This document shows, one piece after another, positions 9,243 to 18,201 of a stretch of 64,000 bases of DNA. The notes beneath the pieces are model-generated. The model ran no database searches, had not been told where the DNA came from, and saw nothing but the letters and a program-made list of their open reading frames with translations. Each line of letters starts with the position of its first letter. Position 1 is the stretch's first letter. The DNA comes from Acidobacteriaceae bacterium (GTDB lineage Bacteria > Acidobacteriota > Terriglobia > Terriglobales > Acidobacteriaceae). Location of the stretch: positions 62,001 through 126,000 of the forward strand of contig JAOAPN010000005.1 of assembly GCA_025462885.1 (NCBI GenBank), written 5' to 3'. Both the position numbers and the translations under genes were made by a program.

Positions 9243-9383
9243 GGGAAGGGCACACCTTCAGGTGTGCCAAACGCTACATATTTTGAATTGTTTCTTTTGT
9301 CGGTTTGCCATAGGCAAACCGACAAAGAAACAAAGGATAGAGAAGAAGCCATCTTTCGGCACGGCTGAAGCCGTGCCCTTCCG
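9243..9383. repeat. REPIN-like element: two inverted REP palindromes around a central hairpin
   Basis: The left palindrome GGCACACC-TTCA-GGTGTGCC (9249-9268) and the right one GGCACGGC-TGAA-GCCGTGCC (9358-9377) lie in opposite orientation, each with an outward GAAGGG/CCCTTC flank. Between them is a third hairpin with arms 9290-9309 and 9313-9331 (one-base bulge). The two REP stems differ at paired positions, so pairing is preserved. This element and the preceding terminator fill the 331-bp gap 9101-9431; I see no gene there. Confidence 0.75.
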
Positions 9384-9431
9384 AATACCCTCTGAATTCA
9401 ATCGAACCGGCGAAGATGTAACGCGGTATGG

Positions 9432-10865
9432 CTAAGAGCCCTTGCTGACCGCAAGCGGGAGTTCGATACAGCATCTGGCCCCTTGAACGGTGGCCTCTTC
9501 AAAGAAGATCCGGCCCCCATTGCGGGTGATGATAAGGTGCGCGATGGAGAGTCCAAGTCCCGCTCCCCGGTACGCTGCGTTCCGCTGGGTGCTTCCCGTG
9601 AAGAAGCGCTCGAAGACGCGGAGGTGTTCGCCCGGACTGATTCCAGGGCCGGAGTCATGAATCCATACAGCGTAGAAGTTCTGGCCGTCGTGCTCCCGAG
9701 GCTCGTAAGAGATGCGCAAGGTGGTGCGCTCCGGCGAAAATTTGACTGCGTTGTGCAGCACATTCAGCAGAGCGACCCGTATGAGAATTCGGTCCCCGAC
9801 GAGATGCTCGGTGATGCAGCCGCTGTTTTCTTCAAGGATGATGAGATGACGATCCTCGATGATCACCTCAAGCAGCGCCAGGATCTCGTGGACAAGTTCG
9901 ACCAGAGAGAACGCGGTCGTCGGAGTGTCCGATTGCGTGGCCTCTGCCTTGGCCAGCAGCAATAATCCGTCAATGGTCTGGTTCAGCCGGATGGTCTCCT
10001 CGAGCATCCCGCCGATAGCATCGCGATAGGCGACTGCCGGCCGTTCGCCCTGGAGAATGACTTCGCCGGTCGAACGGATAGAGGCCAGGGGAGTGCGTAG
10101 TTCGTGAGCTGCATCCGCCGTGAAGCGCTGCAGTTGCGCAAAGGCCTGTTGCAGCCGTTCGAGCAGATGGTTCAAGACGCGCGCCATGTGTCCGAGTTCA
10201 TCGTCCGGGTTCTCGGCCACGATCCGGTCGTGGAGATTGCTGGCTGTGATCTGTTCGGCGCGTGCGGCCATAAGCTCAAGCGGTCTCAGTGCGCGGCGGG
10301 CGATGGTCGATCCAGCAAAGCCGGCAGCGATGAGGGCAATCGGCGTGGCGAGCAGCAGAATCAGAAAGAAGTGCTGCATGCGATCGTGCAGATCCGCCAT
10401 GCTGTAACCCAGGCGGATCAAAACCAGCCGCCCCTGGACCGGATGCAGATGGCTGATGAGCAGGACGCGAGTTCCATCCGCCAGTGTCGCGGACCGTTCG
10501 TTGTAGGAGCTGGCACCCTCGCCGGGTAAGAGCGAATCACCCAGAGTCGAACCTTTCAGCGTGTCGCTGCTGTAGATGACATTCCCGGAGAGATCGCGCA
10601 CATCCATCAGCCGGTCTTCGAGCAGGCGTGATTGGGGATGCGTGTGATAGCCCTCTTCGAGCCGAAGTACGCCCTGCGGATCGAAGTACAGCAGACCCTC
10701 GACGGTCTCGACGTCCTGGATCTCATCGTGGAAGATCTGCCGCTCAAGCTGCACGTATTGAAAAAGAAATACAACCGCGATGTAGATCGTGAGAATGCTG
10801 CTGAGGATCGCGACGAACCAAATGGCAAGGCGAGTCCTGATATTGGTGGGACGGGTAATCCTCAT
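9432..10865 (-). CDS. Sensor histidine kinase (HAMP, HisKA, HATPase)
   Basis: A 477-residue membrane kinase. TM1 spans about residues 13-35, an extracytoplasmic sensor about 36-165 and TM2 about 166-187, followed by a HAMP linker. The phosphoacceptor H254 is in AHELRTP, the N box is in LNVLHNAVKFSPE, and the G boxes are DSGPGIS and GAGLGLS. The architecture resembles CusS-like kinases, but the sensor ligand is unknown. Its ATG overlaps the stop of the upstream response regulator by ATGA, so the pair is co-translated. Confidence 0.93.
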   Translation of the reverse strand: MRITRPTNIRTRLAIWFVAILSSILTIYIAVVFLFQYVQLERQIFHDEIQDVETVEGLLYFDPQGVLRLEEGYHTHPQSRLLEDRLMDVRDLSGNVIYSSDTLKGSTLGDSLLPGEGASSYNERSATLADGTRVLLISHLHPVQGRLVLIRLGYSMADLHDRMQHFFLILLLATPIALIAAGFAGSTIARRALRPLELMAARAEQITASNLHDRIVAENPDDELGHMARVLNHLLERLQQAFAQLQRFTADAAHELRTPLASIRSTGEVILQGERPAVAYRDAIGGMLEETIRLNQTIDGLLLLAKAEATQSDTPTTAFSLVELVHEILALLEVIIEDRHLIILEENSGCITEHLVGDRILIRVALLNVLHNAVKFSPERTTLRISYEPREHDGQNFYAVWIHDSGPGISPGEHLRVFERFFTGSTQRNAAYRGAGLGLSIAHLIITRNGGRIFFEEATVQGARCCIELPLAVSKGS

Positions 10866-11572
10866 TGCTCAGGCTCCCGGAGAATGAAGCCGATCCCACG
10901 GAGCGTATGCAGCAGCTTGATGGGAAACGGATCGTCGATCTTGCGGCGAAGACGGGTCATCTGAACGTCGATGACGTTATCGATCGGGGTAAAGCGGGAT
11001 GTCTCTCGCCAAACATCTTTCGCCAGCATCTCTCGCGAAACTGCGTCATTCCGATGCTCGAGGAGATAGAGGAAGAGGTCATATTCACGCGGCGTGAGCT
11101 CGATAGGAACTCCGGAGCGACTGATAGTTCGCGCGTTCCTGTCGATCTGCACGTCCGCAATCTCCAGTGTGGAAGACCGCGGTGGCGTTGGGACACGTCG
11201 CAGCAGGGAAGCAACGCGGGCCAGCAGTTCCGGAAACGAGAAGGGCTTGCCCAGGTAATCATCGGCCCCGGCATTCAGCCCCGCGACGCGGTCTTCGACG
11301 GAGTTGTGCGAGGTGAGAATCAAAACACGAGGAGGATTTTGCTGCGTCCGAATCATCGCGAGAATCTCCAGACCGCCGCGCTGGGGCAGGGTGAGGTCGA
11401 GCAGCACCAGATCGGGCCGGTCGCTGTGGATGAGGAAGAATGCCTCCTCTCCTGTGCGCGCCAGAATGGCTCGATATCCATTGCCGGTAAGACCCGCGAC
11501 GAGATTGTCCCCCGTCCTCGGATCGTCTTCGACAACGAGAATACTGGCGGCAGTCTGGGACTCGAGCGACAA
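10862..11572 (-). CDS. OmpR/PhoB-family response regulator
   Basis: The receiver domain begins with ILVVEDD, its phosphoacceptor Asp is in LVLLDLTLP and the switch lysine is in GKPFSF. A C-terminal winged helix follows (LTPREYDLFLYLLEH). The frame is open to 11665, but a TTG at 11572 has AGGAG five bases upstream and yields 236 residues, the usual size. The longer version adds 31 residues with no domain character. It precedes the histidine kinase and overlaps it by four bases. Target genes are unknown. Confidence 0.92.
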   Translation of the reverse strand: MSLESQTAASILVVEDDPRTGDNLVAGLTGNGYRAILARTGEEAFFLIHSDRPDLVLLDLTLPQRGGLEILAMIRTQQNPPRVLILTSHNSVEDRVAGLNAGADDYLGKPFSFPELLARVASLLRRVPTPPRSSTLEIADVQIDRNARTISRSGVPIELTPREYDLFLYLLEHRNDAVSREMLAKDVWRETSRFTPIDNVIDVQMTRLRRKIDDPFPIKLLHTLRGIGFILREPEQ

Positions 11573-11780
11573 AGGATCTCCTGCTTGATGATTCCTCAGG
11601 ATGACTGGCAGGGCAAGGGCCTGGGTAGTAAATGTCAGGAAGTTGTAAGGGAGATTCGTGGTCATTCACTTCGACTCGTCGGCTTGGCTTCCTGACTACG
11701 ATTCGGGGACTTGCCGCGATGGGATTACGCGTCCCGTCCCGCGTTCGGTGCCTCAACCTGAGCGGGCAGGATTTCGCGGG

Positions 11781-11786
11781 TATAAT
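11781..11786 (+). promoter_or_regulatory. -10 element of the tRNA-Gly promoter
   Basis: A perfect TATAAT lies 11 bases before the tRNA-Gly 5' end. The hexamer 17 bases upstream (CTGAGC) is only a weak -35. Confidence 0.65.
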
Positions 11787-11796
11787 TACGAACGAA

Positions 11797-11871
11797 GCGG
11801 GAGTAGCTCAATGGTAGAGTAGCGGCTTCCCAAGCCGTTGGTTGCGGGTTCGATCCCCGTCTCCCGCTCCA
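11797..11871 (+). tRNA. tRNA-Gly (anticodon CCC)
   Basis: The acceptor GCGGGAG pairs perfectly with CTCCCGC. The D arm TAGCTCAATGGTAGAG is typical of glycine, the anticodon loop TTCCCAA gives CCC, the T arm is GCGGGTTCGATCCCCGT and CCA is encoded at 11869-11871. Confidence 0.96.
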
Positions 11872-11931
11872 AAGATTTGGCCTCGTGGCAATCGAAATAT
11901 CTCCCGACAATTTTCATCTTCCAGCGCCAGA

Positions 11932-11961
11932 GTCCCACCTGCCTTTGCAGGCCGATGGGAC
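11932..11961. repeat. Short REP-like palindrome
   Basis: GTCCCA (11932-11937) pairs with TGGGAC (11956-11961), with an inner GCCT/AGGC hairpin. It lies between tRNA-Gly and the stop of the convergent S15 gene and could serve as a terminator or be a dispersed palindrome. Only one copy is seen in the window. Confidence 0.4.
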
Positions 11962-11985
11962 CCGTGGAACTGCGTCCGCCGATGC

Positions 11986-13980
11986 TTAGTGTTTTACGAC
12001 CGAGATCGTCAGCGTGCTTGGATACTGAGCGGTGTGGTGGATCGCGGTATGGGCGACCACACCGGTCGTCTCGTCATAGTTGTTGCCGCCGGTGTTGAGA
12101 TTGCGGTCGAAGCGGGGGAAGTTCGAACCGGCCACTTCAATCCGGATGCGATGGCCTGCGGCGAACAGGTTCGAGGTGTTCATCGGCGTCAGCGTGACCT
12201 TGTAGACCTTGTCCTTTTCCATCCAGACCGTCTTATCGTCGCCCTCGCGATAGCGCAGCCGCTGAATGGTCTCGTCGAGGTTATACGCCGTGCCGTCGGG
12301 CAGAACGTCGATAACCTTGACTGTAACGTCGGTGTCCTTTACGTCCGAGGAGACATAAAGCGTAGCGGTCATCGGGCCGCTTACTTCCATGTCTTCCTTC
12401 AAGGGTTCCGACGTGTAGACGAGAATATCCGGCCGCTCTTCCATCTTGCGCTGGTCGAGCGCTCCTCCCATGCCCGGGATGGTGTTGGCCGCGCAGCAGA
12501 CGTTGCCGCCATAGCTCGGCGTGGGATGCAGCGGATCGTAAGCGAACAGGTCGGCGATATCCGGGGTGGCCTTCGGCTTTGCCTTGGATGCCACCGGCGC
12601 GGCAGGGGAGAGCACGAGCTGCCCATCGCCATGCAGCGTGTTGGCGTGGCCTCCGCTGGCTAGGGTGAGCGTGATCGGCTTCGCTCCCTCGGGCGGCCAG
12701 GACTTTGCATGCTGCCACTTGTTGCTGCCCATCGTGTAGTAGGTGACCTTGGCCTGCTTCTGCAGAAAGCCGTTGTCCTCGCCCTTCAGGAAGTGATCGA
12801 ACCAGGCGTAGGTCAGCGCATCGTAGTCCAGCCGGGCGTCACCCATATCGCGCTCGCCGACGATGGTCTTCTCCGTGGCGCGCTTGTAGCCGCAGTGCAG
12901 GGTGGGCGCGATGACGGCGTACTGCTGATCCTTGGCCTCGCCCTTCGCGGTCTCGCGGACGAAGTTATACGCGGCAAGATTCGGGCCGGTGGAGACGTCG
13001 TACCAGGTCATGAACCAAAAGCCCGGAACGTTGATCGGCTGCGTGTCGGACTGCCAGATGCCGCCCTTGCGCCACGCAGGATCGTTCGGTGTGCGCTGGA
13101 TCATCGCTCCGCCCGTGGTGTTATCCATCTTGTCGGAGAAGATGCCCTTGGGGCCGTTCACATTGGAGATGATCTCCTGCTCCGGCAGGTGTTCAAAGGC
13201 CTTGGCCCAGTCGACCGGCGGCATCTGCGGGGCGAGATCGAACATCTTCGAAGCCTTGATCAGATCGGCCTGCGAGGTGTCCTTGGGGAAGCTGGGGCGA
13301 ACCTGGTTCTGCTCGCCGTAGAGCCAGTCGATGAAGAGCATCTGCACTGCTCCGCCGCGATACCAGTTGCCCTGCTCGTTATAAGGACCGACCTTGCCGA
13401 CACCGGCTCCGAAGCTCTGCGGAATGATCGTGGTGAGAGCCTTGTTGCCAAGCGATGCGGCTGCAAGCTGCCACTCCGCGGTCGAAGAGCAGCCGATCAG
13501 GCCGATCTTGCCCGAGGACCACGGCTGCGTCGCCATCCAGGAAAACTGGTCGTCCGCATCGGTCAGCGGAGCGCCGAGGATATCGTAGTTGCCCTCGGAG
13601 AAGAAGTGCCCGCGCTCGTTCATCTCGACCAGGATGTAGCCGCGCTTCACGGCATCGAGTTCCGTGGACATATCGCGATAGGTTCCGGTGCGGACATCCC
13701 AGAAGTTGAAGTTGTAGGGAGTGCGGCTGAAGATGATGGGGTACTTCTTCGATGTGTCCTTGGGGCGATAGATATCGGCAGCCATGCGGACGCTGTCGCG
13801 CATCGGAACCATGACCTTGCGGTCGATGATCGCGATGTCTTCAAGCTGCTTTTCGATGGCAGCACGCTTCTCGCGAAGGGCTTGCGTCTCGGCTGGCGAG
13901 AGGTTCTGGCGAGAGCCCTGGGCGAAGACAGGGACGGTCATAACGCAGAGAAGTGCAAGGGCAGACGAACGCAAGCGCAT
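11986..13980 (-). CDS. Secreted CocE/NonD-type (S15) hydrolase
   Basis: A 664-residue S15-family alpha/beta hydrolase with a signal peptide ([20 protein letters not shown]). The conserved entry strand is [16 protein letters not shown], the oxyanion/Tyr region is IFSRTPYNF, the nucleophile is probably the Ser in [10 protein letters not shown], the acid lies in WYDVSTGP and the His in PTLHCGY. The usual GxSYxG is changed to GCSSTAEW, a variant serine elbow. The C-terminal jelly-roll domain is present ([13 protein letters not shown]). Probable function is ester or amide hydrolysis in the periplasm; the substrate is unknown. It follows the S41 protease on the same strand but a terminator lies between them. 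Confidence 0.88.
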   Translation of the reverse strand: MRLRSSALALLCVMTVPVFAQGSRQNLSPAETQALREKRAAIEKQLEDIAIIDRKVMVPMRDSVRMAADIYRPKDTSKKYPIIFSRTPYNFNFWDVRTGTYRDMSTELDAVKRGYILVEMNERGHFFSEGNYDILGAPLTDADDQFSWMATQPWSSGKIGLIGCSSTAEWQLAAASLGNKALTTIIPQSFGAGVGKVGPYNEQGNWYRGGAVQMLFIDWLYGEQNQVRPSFPKDTSQADLIKASKMFDLAPQMPPVDWAKAFEHLPEQEIISNVNGPKGIFSDKMDNTTGGAMIQRTPNDPAWRKGGIWQSDTQPINVPGFWFMTWYDVSTGPNLAAYNFVRETAKGEAKDQQYAVIAPTLHCGYKRATEKTIVGERDMGDARLDYDALTYAWFDHFLKGEDNGFLQKQAKVTYYTMGSNKWQHAKSWPPEGAKPITLTLASGGHANTLHGDGQLVLSPAAPVASKAKPKATPDIADLFAYDPLHPTPSYGGNVCCAANTIPGMGGALDQRKMEERPDILVYTSEPLKEDMEVSGPMTATLYVSSDVKDTDVTVKVIDVLPDGTAYNLDETIQRLRYREGDDKTVWMEKDKVYKVTLTPMNTSNLFAAGHRIRIEVAGSNFPRFDRNLNTGGNNYDETTGVVAHTAIHHTAQYPSTLTISVVKH

Positions 13981-14077
13981 AAGTAAGGGTTGTCCTTAAT
14001 GAATGTGATTGCAGCGTATCATCATGACCCCGGAATTCGGATGGGAATCGCGGTGTCTCATCGCGATTGCAAGGAAA

Positions 14078-14099
14078 AGGCCGCCCGGTTGGGCGGCCT
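14078..14099 (-). terminator. Intrinsic terminator after the S41 protease
   Basis: AGGCCGCCC (14078-14086) pairs with GGGCGGCCT (14091-14099) around GGTT. On the minus strand the stem is followed by TTTTCCTT, so it terminates the S41 transcript. Confidence 0.85.
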
Positions 14100-14121
14100 C
14101 TTATGCAGCGTTACGACAGAA

Positions 14122-15753
14122 CTAACGGCTGGCGGTGGTGGCATTTTTCTGAGAAGCCTTGAGGTTCTCTTCCAGGGCCTGTGCCTGGGGCAGGAAGGTA
14201 ACGGCCTTGGCGATCTGCGGATCCCACTGGGCGCGAACCTTGAGCCCTTCGAGCTGTCCGAACTGCGAGGTGAACAGATCGCTCTTGATACTCTCCTTCA
14301 CCCAGTCGTTGACACCGGCGATATCGTTGTCGGTGTAGTCGATTGCGTTGGACTTGAGATACGCCTTGAACTCCTGCATCACGGCGTCGTCCACCACGAA
14401 GTCCTTGGGGACGGTGTGGGTGGCGAGGTAGTGCTTGCTGAAGTTGAAGAACGCATAGTGCTGGAGCAGGGTCTCCTGGAAGTGCGTGGACTTCACGTTG
14501 TCGATCTTCTCGTCGGGGGTAATGCCGCCGCCGCCGTAGACGGTGCGTCCGGCATCGGTGAGCTTGACCTCAAGATTGGACTTGTCCTTGGGTGCGTCGC
14601 CGGCGTCGCGCACATAGTAGTAGTCGTACAGCGAGACGTGATCGTAGTTGCGCTGGATTAGGCGTCCGGACGGCGTGTAGTAGTGGTAGGTGGTCAGGGC
14701 AAGACCGGTGTTCTCGGTGATCTGGAAGACGGTCTGGACGAGGCCCTTGCCGAAGGTAGTTTCGCCGACGATCAGGGCGCGATCGTGATCTTGCAGGGCG
14801 CCCGAAACAATCTCAGCCGCTGAGGCAGTATTACGATTTACGAGAACGACAATGGGATACTTGCCCGTGCCCTGTTCCCCGTGCGAGGCACGATAGATCT
14901 GATCCGGGAAGGCGCGGCCGCGTTGCGAGACGACGATCTGGCCCTTCTGGAGAAACTTGTCCGACATATTGACCGCTTCGTTGAGAAGACCGCCGGGGTT
15001 GCCGCGCAGGTCAATCACAAGACCCTTCAGCTCGCCCGATGCCTCGAACTTGTCCAGCGCATCCCCGACCTCGCGGCTGGTAGTCTCCATGAAGTTGGTG
15101 ACGTGGATATAGCCGACGCCGGGACGGATCTGGAAGGCAAGGTCGACCGAGTAGCGCGGAATCTCGTCGCGCACCAGGTCGAAGACGAGGGGCTTGGGCG
15201 AACCTTCGCGCTCCATGGTCACGCCGACGTGCGTGCCCTTCGGTCCCTTGAGCAGGGAGGCGACTGCGGCGGAGTCCATGCCGGTGGTGGATTTGCTGTC
15301 GATCGACAGAATGACGTCGCCGGGGCGAATGCCAGCCTTATAAGAAGGCGTTCCTTCGAAGGGATTGAGGACGACGATCTTGGTCGTGCCGTCCTTATTC
15401 GGCTGCGGCTGGATCTGCATGCCGACGCCGTAGTATTTGCCGTGCTGATCTTCGCGCATCTGGGCGAAGGCCTTGGGATCGTAGAAATTGGAATGCGGAT
15501 CCAGCGTATGGAGCATGCCCGGAATGGCGCCGTCATAGATTGCCTTGTCGGTCTTTTCGCCATCGAGTTTGTCGGCGTAGTTCTGCTCGACGATGGAGTA
15601 GACGCTGGTAAACGAGCGCAGGCTGTCGCGGAGAGTGGACTCGTCGGTGGCGGACTGGGCGGCGACCTTCTGATTAAGGAGCGAGCCGAAGACGGCGCAG
15701 GAAGCGAGGAAGAGTGTGGCCGTGAAGAGTGCGCGACGGGTGCGGGGTGCCAT
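14122..15753 (-). CDS. CtpA-like S41 C-terminal processing peptidase with PDZ domain
   Basis: A 543-residue exported serine protease. A signal anchor (ALFTATLFLASCAVFGSLL) is followed by a helical domain (about 40-100), a PDZ domain (about 105-195, ending PLVFDLVRDEIP) and the S41 core. The catalytic Ser is in RNTASAAEIV and the Lys in TFGKGLVQ. Such proteases cut C-termini of periplasmic proteins, often in cell-envelope maintenance. About 140 residues follow the core, a C-terminal helical extension common to CtpA-type enzymes. Confidence 0.93.
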   Translation of the reverse strand: MAPRTRRALFTATLFLASCAVFGSLLNQKVAAQSATDESTLRDSLRSFTSVYSIVEQNYADKLDGEKTDKAIYDGAIPGMLHTLDPHSNFYDPKAFAQMREDQHGKYYGVGMQIQPQPNKDGTTKIVVLNPFEGTPSYKAGIRPGDVILSIDSKSTTGMDSAAVASLLKGPKGTHVGVTMEREGSPKPLVFDLVRDEIPRYSVDLAFQIRPGVGYIHVTNFMETTSREVGDALDKFEASGELKGLVIDLRGNPGGLLNEAVNMSDKFLQKGQIVVSQRGRAFPDQIYRASHGEQGTGKYPIVVLVNRNTASAAEIVSGALQDHDRALIVGETTFGKGLVQTVFQITENTGLALTTYHYYTPSGRLIQRNYDHVSLYDYYYVRDAGDAPKDKSNLEVKLTDAGRTVYGGGGITPDEKIDNVKSTHFQETLLQHYAFFNFSKHYLATHTVPKDFVVDDAVMQEFKAYLKSNAIDYTDNDIAGVNDWVKESIKSDLFTSQFGQLEGLKVRAQWDPQIAKAVTFLPQAQALEENLKASQKNATTASR

Positions 15754-16130
15754 TGTCTGGTGTGACCTCAGTCTGATGTGGCCTCAGTAGGACGGCTTCT
15801 GAATCGGTAGACAGTATTGAGTACAGCGTTCCGTAAATTCGGAAGCTCAGATACTACCTTTTGATACCTGGAACGGGCAAAAAGATTGCCGCTGCAGCCT
15901 TATCCATCTTTGGACGGAGTATACACCGCCAGGTGAGCGGGAGGGCGGCTGGAATGAGGGGCTGGATGAGGGATGGGGGCGGGATTCGCCGGATGGTGCT
16001 GCGGCGGTTAGAATACAGGTGGATACCGTCTAAAGATATGTGGCGTCCAAACGGGCAGGGCTGAAACTGGCAGAGAATGTTGACTGCAAAGTAGATGTGA
16101 CCTGAGCCGATCTGAAGATTACGAGTGACG
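15754..16130. other. Divergent intergenic region
   Basis: This is 377 bp between the minus-strand S41 gene and the plus-strand SurA-like gene. It must hold both promoters. A TAGAAT hexamer at 16009-16014 is the best -10 candidate for the plus strand, but I see no convincing -35. A small inverted repeat TTCCG/CGGAA lies near 15830. No credible gene is present. Confidence 0.4.
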
Positions 16131-18116
16131 ATGACCTTAAGAATTTCGCAGTTTGCAGTGATGTGCGGGCTGGGCCTGCTGGGAATGCCGGGAGCGGTAA
16201 CTGCGCAGGCGCCGCGTTATCAGAGCCCTTACAGTTCGCCTGCCGTGACACCGCAGGCGCCTCCGGCTGCTCTGCCGACGCCTACGGCGATCACCGCGGG
16301 TGGATCGGTCGTCGAGGATGTGGTGGTTCGGGTGAACGACCAGATCATCAGCCGCAGCGACCTGGAACGCAGCCAGGCGCAACTGCAGCAGGAGCTTCAG
16401 CAGCAGAACGTTCCGGCGGATGAAGCCGCCGAGCGCCAGAAGGGGTTGTTGCGCGACATGATCGACCAGCAGTTGCTGCTCTCTCGCGCCAAGGAGCTGA
16501 ACCTGACTGCTGACGCCGAGGTGATTCGCCGTCTCGACGAGATCCGCAAACAGAACAAGCTCGACACGATGGAAGACCTGGAGAAGGCCGCGCGTTCGCA
16601 GGGCGTCTCGTTCGAGGACTTCAAATCGAATATCAAGAACGGCATCCTGACCCAGCAGGTTGTACGCGACGAAGTCGGTCGCCACCTGCAGATGACGCAG
16701 GGCCAGGAGCAGGCCTATTACGCCGCGCACAAGCAGGACTTCGAGCAACCGGAGCAGGTTCGCCTCAGCGAGATCCTGATTCCGACGGCGGCGGATGCGA
16801 AGGACGATATCGTCGCTCAGGCCCAGGCGAAGGCCAACGACGTCGCTGCCAAGGTTCAGGGCGGCGGCAAGTTCGAAGATCTGGCCAAGACTTTCTCCGG
16901 CGGCCCGACGGCTTCGCAGGGCGGCGACCTTGGGCTCTTCAAGCGTGGCGCATTGGCCAAGGTACTCGAAGACAAGACCTTCATTTTGAAGGCAGGAGAA
17001 TCGACCGCTCCGATCCGGACGCGTCAGGGTTTCGTGATTCTGAAGGTGACCGAGCACCAGGATGCAGGCGTTCCGCCGATCAAGGACGTGGAGCCGCAGA
17101 TCCAGGAAGCGATGTACATGCAGCAACTTCAGCCTGCGCTGCGTGCCTATCTGACGAAGCTGCGCGAAGAAGCCTATATCGACATCAAGCCGGGATTCGT
17201 CGACGCCGGTGCCAGCTCGAAACAGACGAAGCCGGTCTTCACCGCATACACCGCGCCCATCGTGAAGAAGAAGAAGGTGCATGAGAAGCAGCGCTTCGAT
17301 CGCGGCGGACGCTTCTCTCCGGCGAAGGTTGGAAGTGCGGCCCAGGATACGGCAACGGCTCCCGTTTATGTTCCACCGCTTCCTTCGACGACTCCGGTGC
17401 CCGCGCTCGGTGCTGCTCCGGCTGCTGATGCGGCTGCAACGGCTCCTGTAGCCGCTGCTCCGGCCGCTGAGACGCCTACCGTTCCTGCTGCGGCTGCGAC
17501 GACCAAGTCGAAGCCGGTCAAGGCAAACGGCAAGCGGACCAAGATCAAGAAGGAGAAGGTCCGGTTTGGACAGGCTCCTCGTAACTCTCTGCCGTCTGCT
17601 CCGACCAACATGGCGACCGACTCGGGCCTTGGCCGGCCGGACAACGATGCTGCTGGACCGGGTGCTCCTGCTGCTCCTGGTGCGGCGATCGCTCCGATTG
17701 GATCGGCCACGACGAACTTCTCGTCCAATGCAAGCCCGGATGACGATCCACTCGCGCCGAAGACCGTTTCGACGGGCAAGGTGCGTTACAGCTCGCGGGC
17801 GAAGACCATCGCTGCGACCAAGGCTGCGGCGAAGGATGCCAAGGTCAAAGAGAAGTCGTCTGCTACTCCGGTTGGCCCTTCGGCGGAAGAGAGTGCCGCG
17901 CAGAAGACGCAGGCTGCTCCTCTTGGTCTGAACGGCGATACGGTCAAGAAGAAAAAGAAGAAGAAGGATAAGGGCGCTCCCAAGGAGAGACTGCAGCAGA
18001 AGCCAAAGGAGCCTGCGGCTCCGGCCCCGGAGGCGACGCCTTACCGCACTCCGAAGCCGGAGCAGCCAGCGACTGCACCTTCGTCCGACGGTTCTGCTCC
18101 CCCTCCACCGAACTAA
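16131..18116 (+). CDS. SurA-like peptidyl-prolyl isomerase with long Ala/Pro/Lys-rich tail
   Basis: The signal peptide (to about residue 26) is followed by a SurA-type N-terminal chaperone domain (VVEDVVVRVNDQIIS onward) and one parvulin rotamase domain (RLSEILIPTAAD through GQGFVIL-like RQGFVILKVTEH, about 205-310). These proteins assist folding of outer-membrane proteins in the periplasm. From about residue 365 to the end, roughly 300 residues are low complexity: Ala/Pro/Thr stretches and basic runs, including seven lysines in a row. That tail is far longer than in SurA. Start 16131 (ATG) is chosen over GTG 16125; the two cannot be separated with certainty. A terminator follows. Confidence 0.9.
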   Translation: MTLRISQFAVMCGLGLLGMPGAVTAQAPRYQSPYSSPAVTPQAPPAALPTPTAITAGGSVVEDVVVRVNDQIISRSDLERSQAQLQQELQQQNVPADEAAERQKGLLRDMIDQQLLLSRAKELNLTADAEVIRRLDEIRKQNKLDTMEDLEKAARSQGVSFEDFKSNIKNGILTQQVVRDEVGRHLQMTQGQEQAYYAAHKQDFEQPEQVRLSEILIPTAADAKDDIVAQAQAKANDVAAKVQGGGKFEDLAKTFSGGPTASQGGDLGLFKRGALAKVLEDKTFILKAGESTAPIRTRQGFVILKVTEHQDAGVPPIKDVEPQIQEAMYMQQLQPALRAYLTKLREEAYIDIKPGFVDAGASSKQTKPVFTAYTAPIVKKKKVHEKQRFDRGGRFSPAKVGSAAQDTATAPVYVPPLPSTTPVPALGAAPAADAAATAPVAAAPAAETPTVPAAAATTKSKPVKANGKRTKIKKEKVRFGQAPRNSLPSAPTNMATDSGLGRPDNDAAGPGAPAAPGAAIAPIGSATTNFSSNASPDDDPLAPKTVSTGKVRYSSRAKTIAATKAAAKDAKVKEKSSATPVGPSAEESAAQKTQAAPLGLNGDTVKKKKKKKDKGAPKERLQQKPKEPAAPAPEATPYRTPKPEQPATAPSSDGSAPPPPN

Positions 18117-18131
18117 TATGAAGCGTGAAGG

Positions 18132-18169
18132 AGCCCCATTCTGGCCGATGTTCTGGCTGGAATGGGGCT
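18132..18169 (+). terminator. Intrinsic terminator after the SurA-like gene
   Basis: AGCCCCATTC (18132-18141) pairs with GAATGGGGCT (18160-18169), and TTTTCTATTT follows. The 18-base loop contains a smaller GGCC/GGCT stem. Confidence 0.85.
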
Positions 18170-18201
18170 TTTCTATTTGAGCTTCAGATAGCTTCCTGAA
18201 T

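Noticed and set aside
12709..13986. 425-codon plus-strand frame opposite the second S15 hydrolase
   Set aside because: Antisense frame created by GC-skewed third positions; no domain or ribosome binding site.
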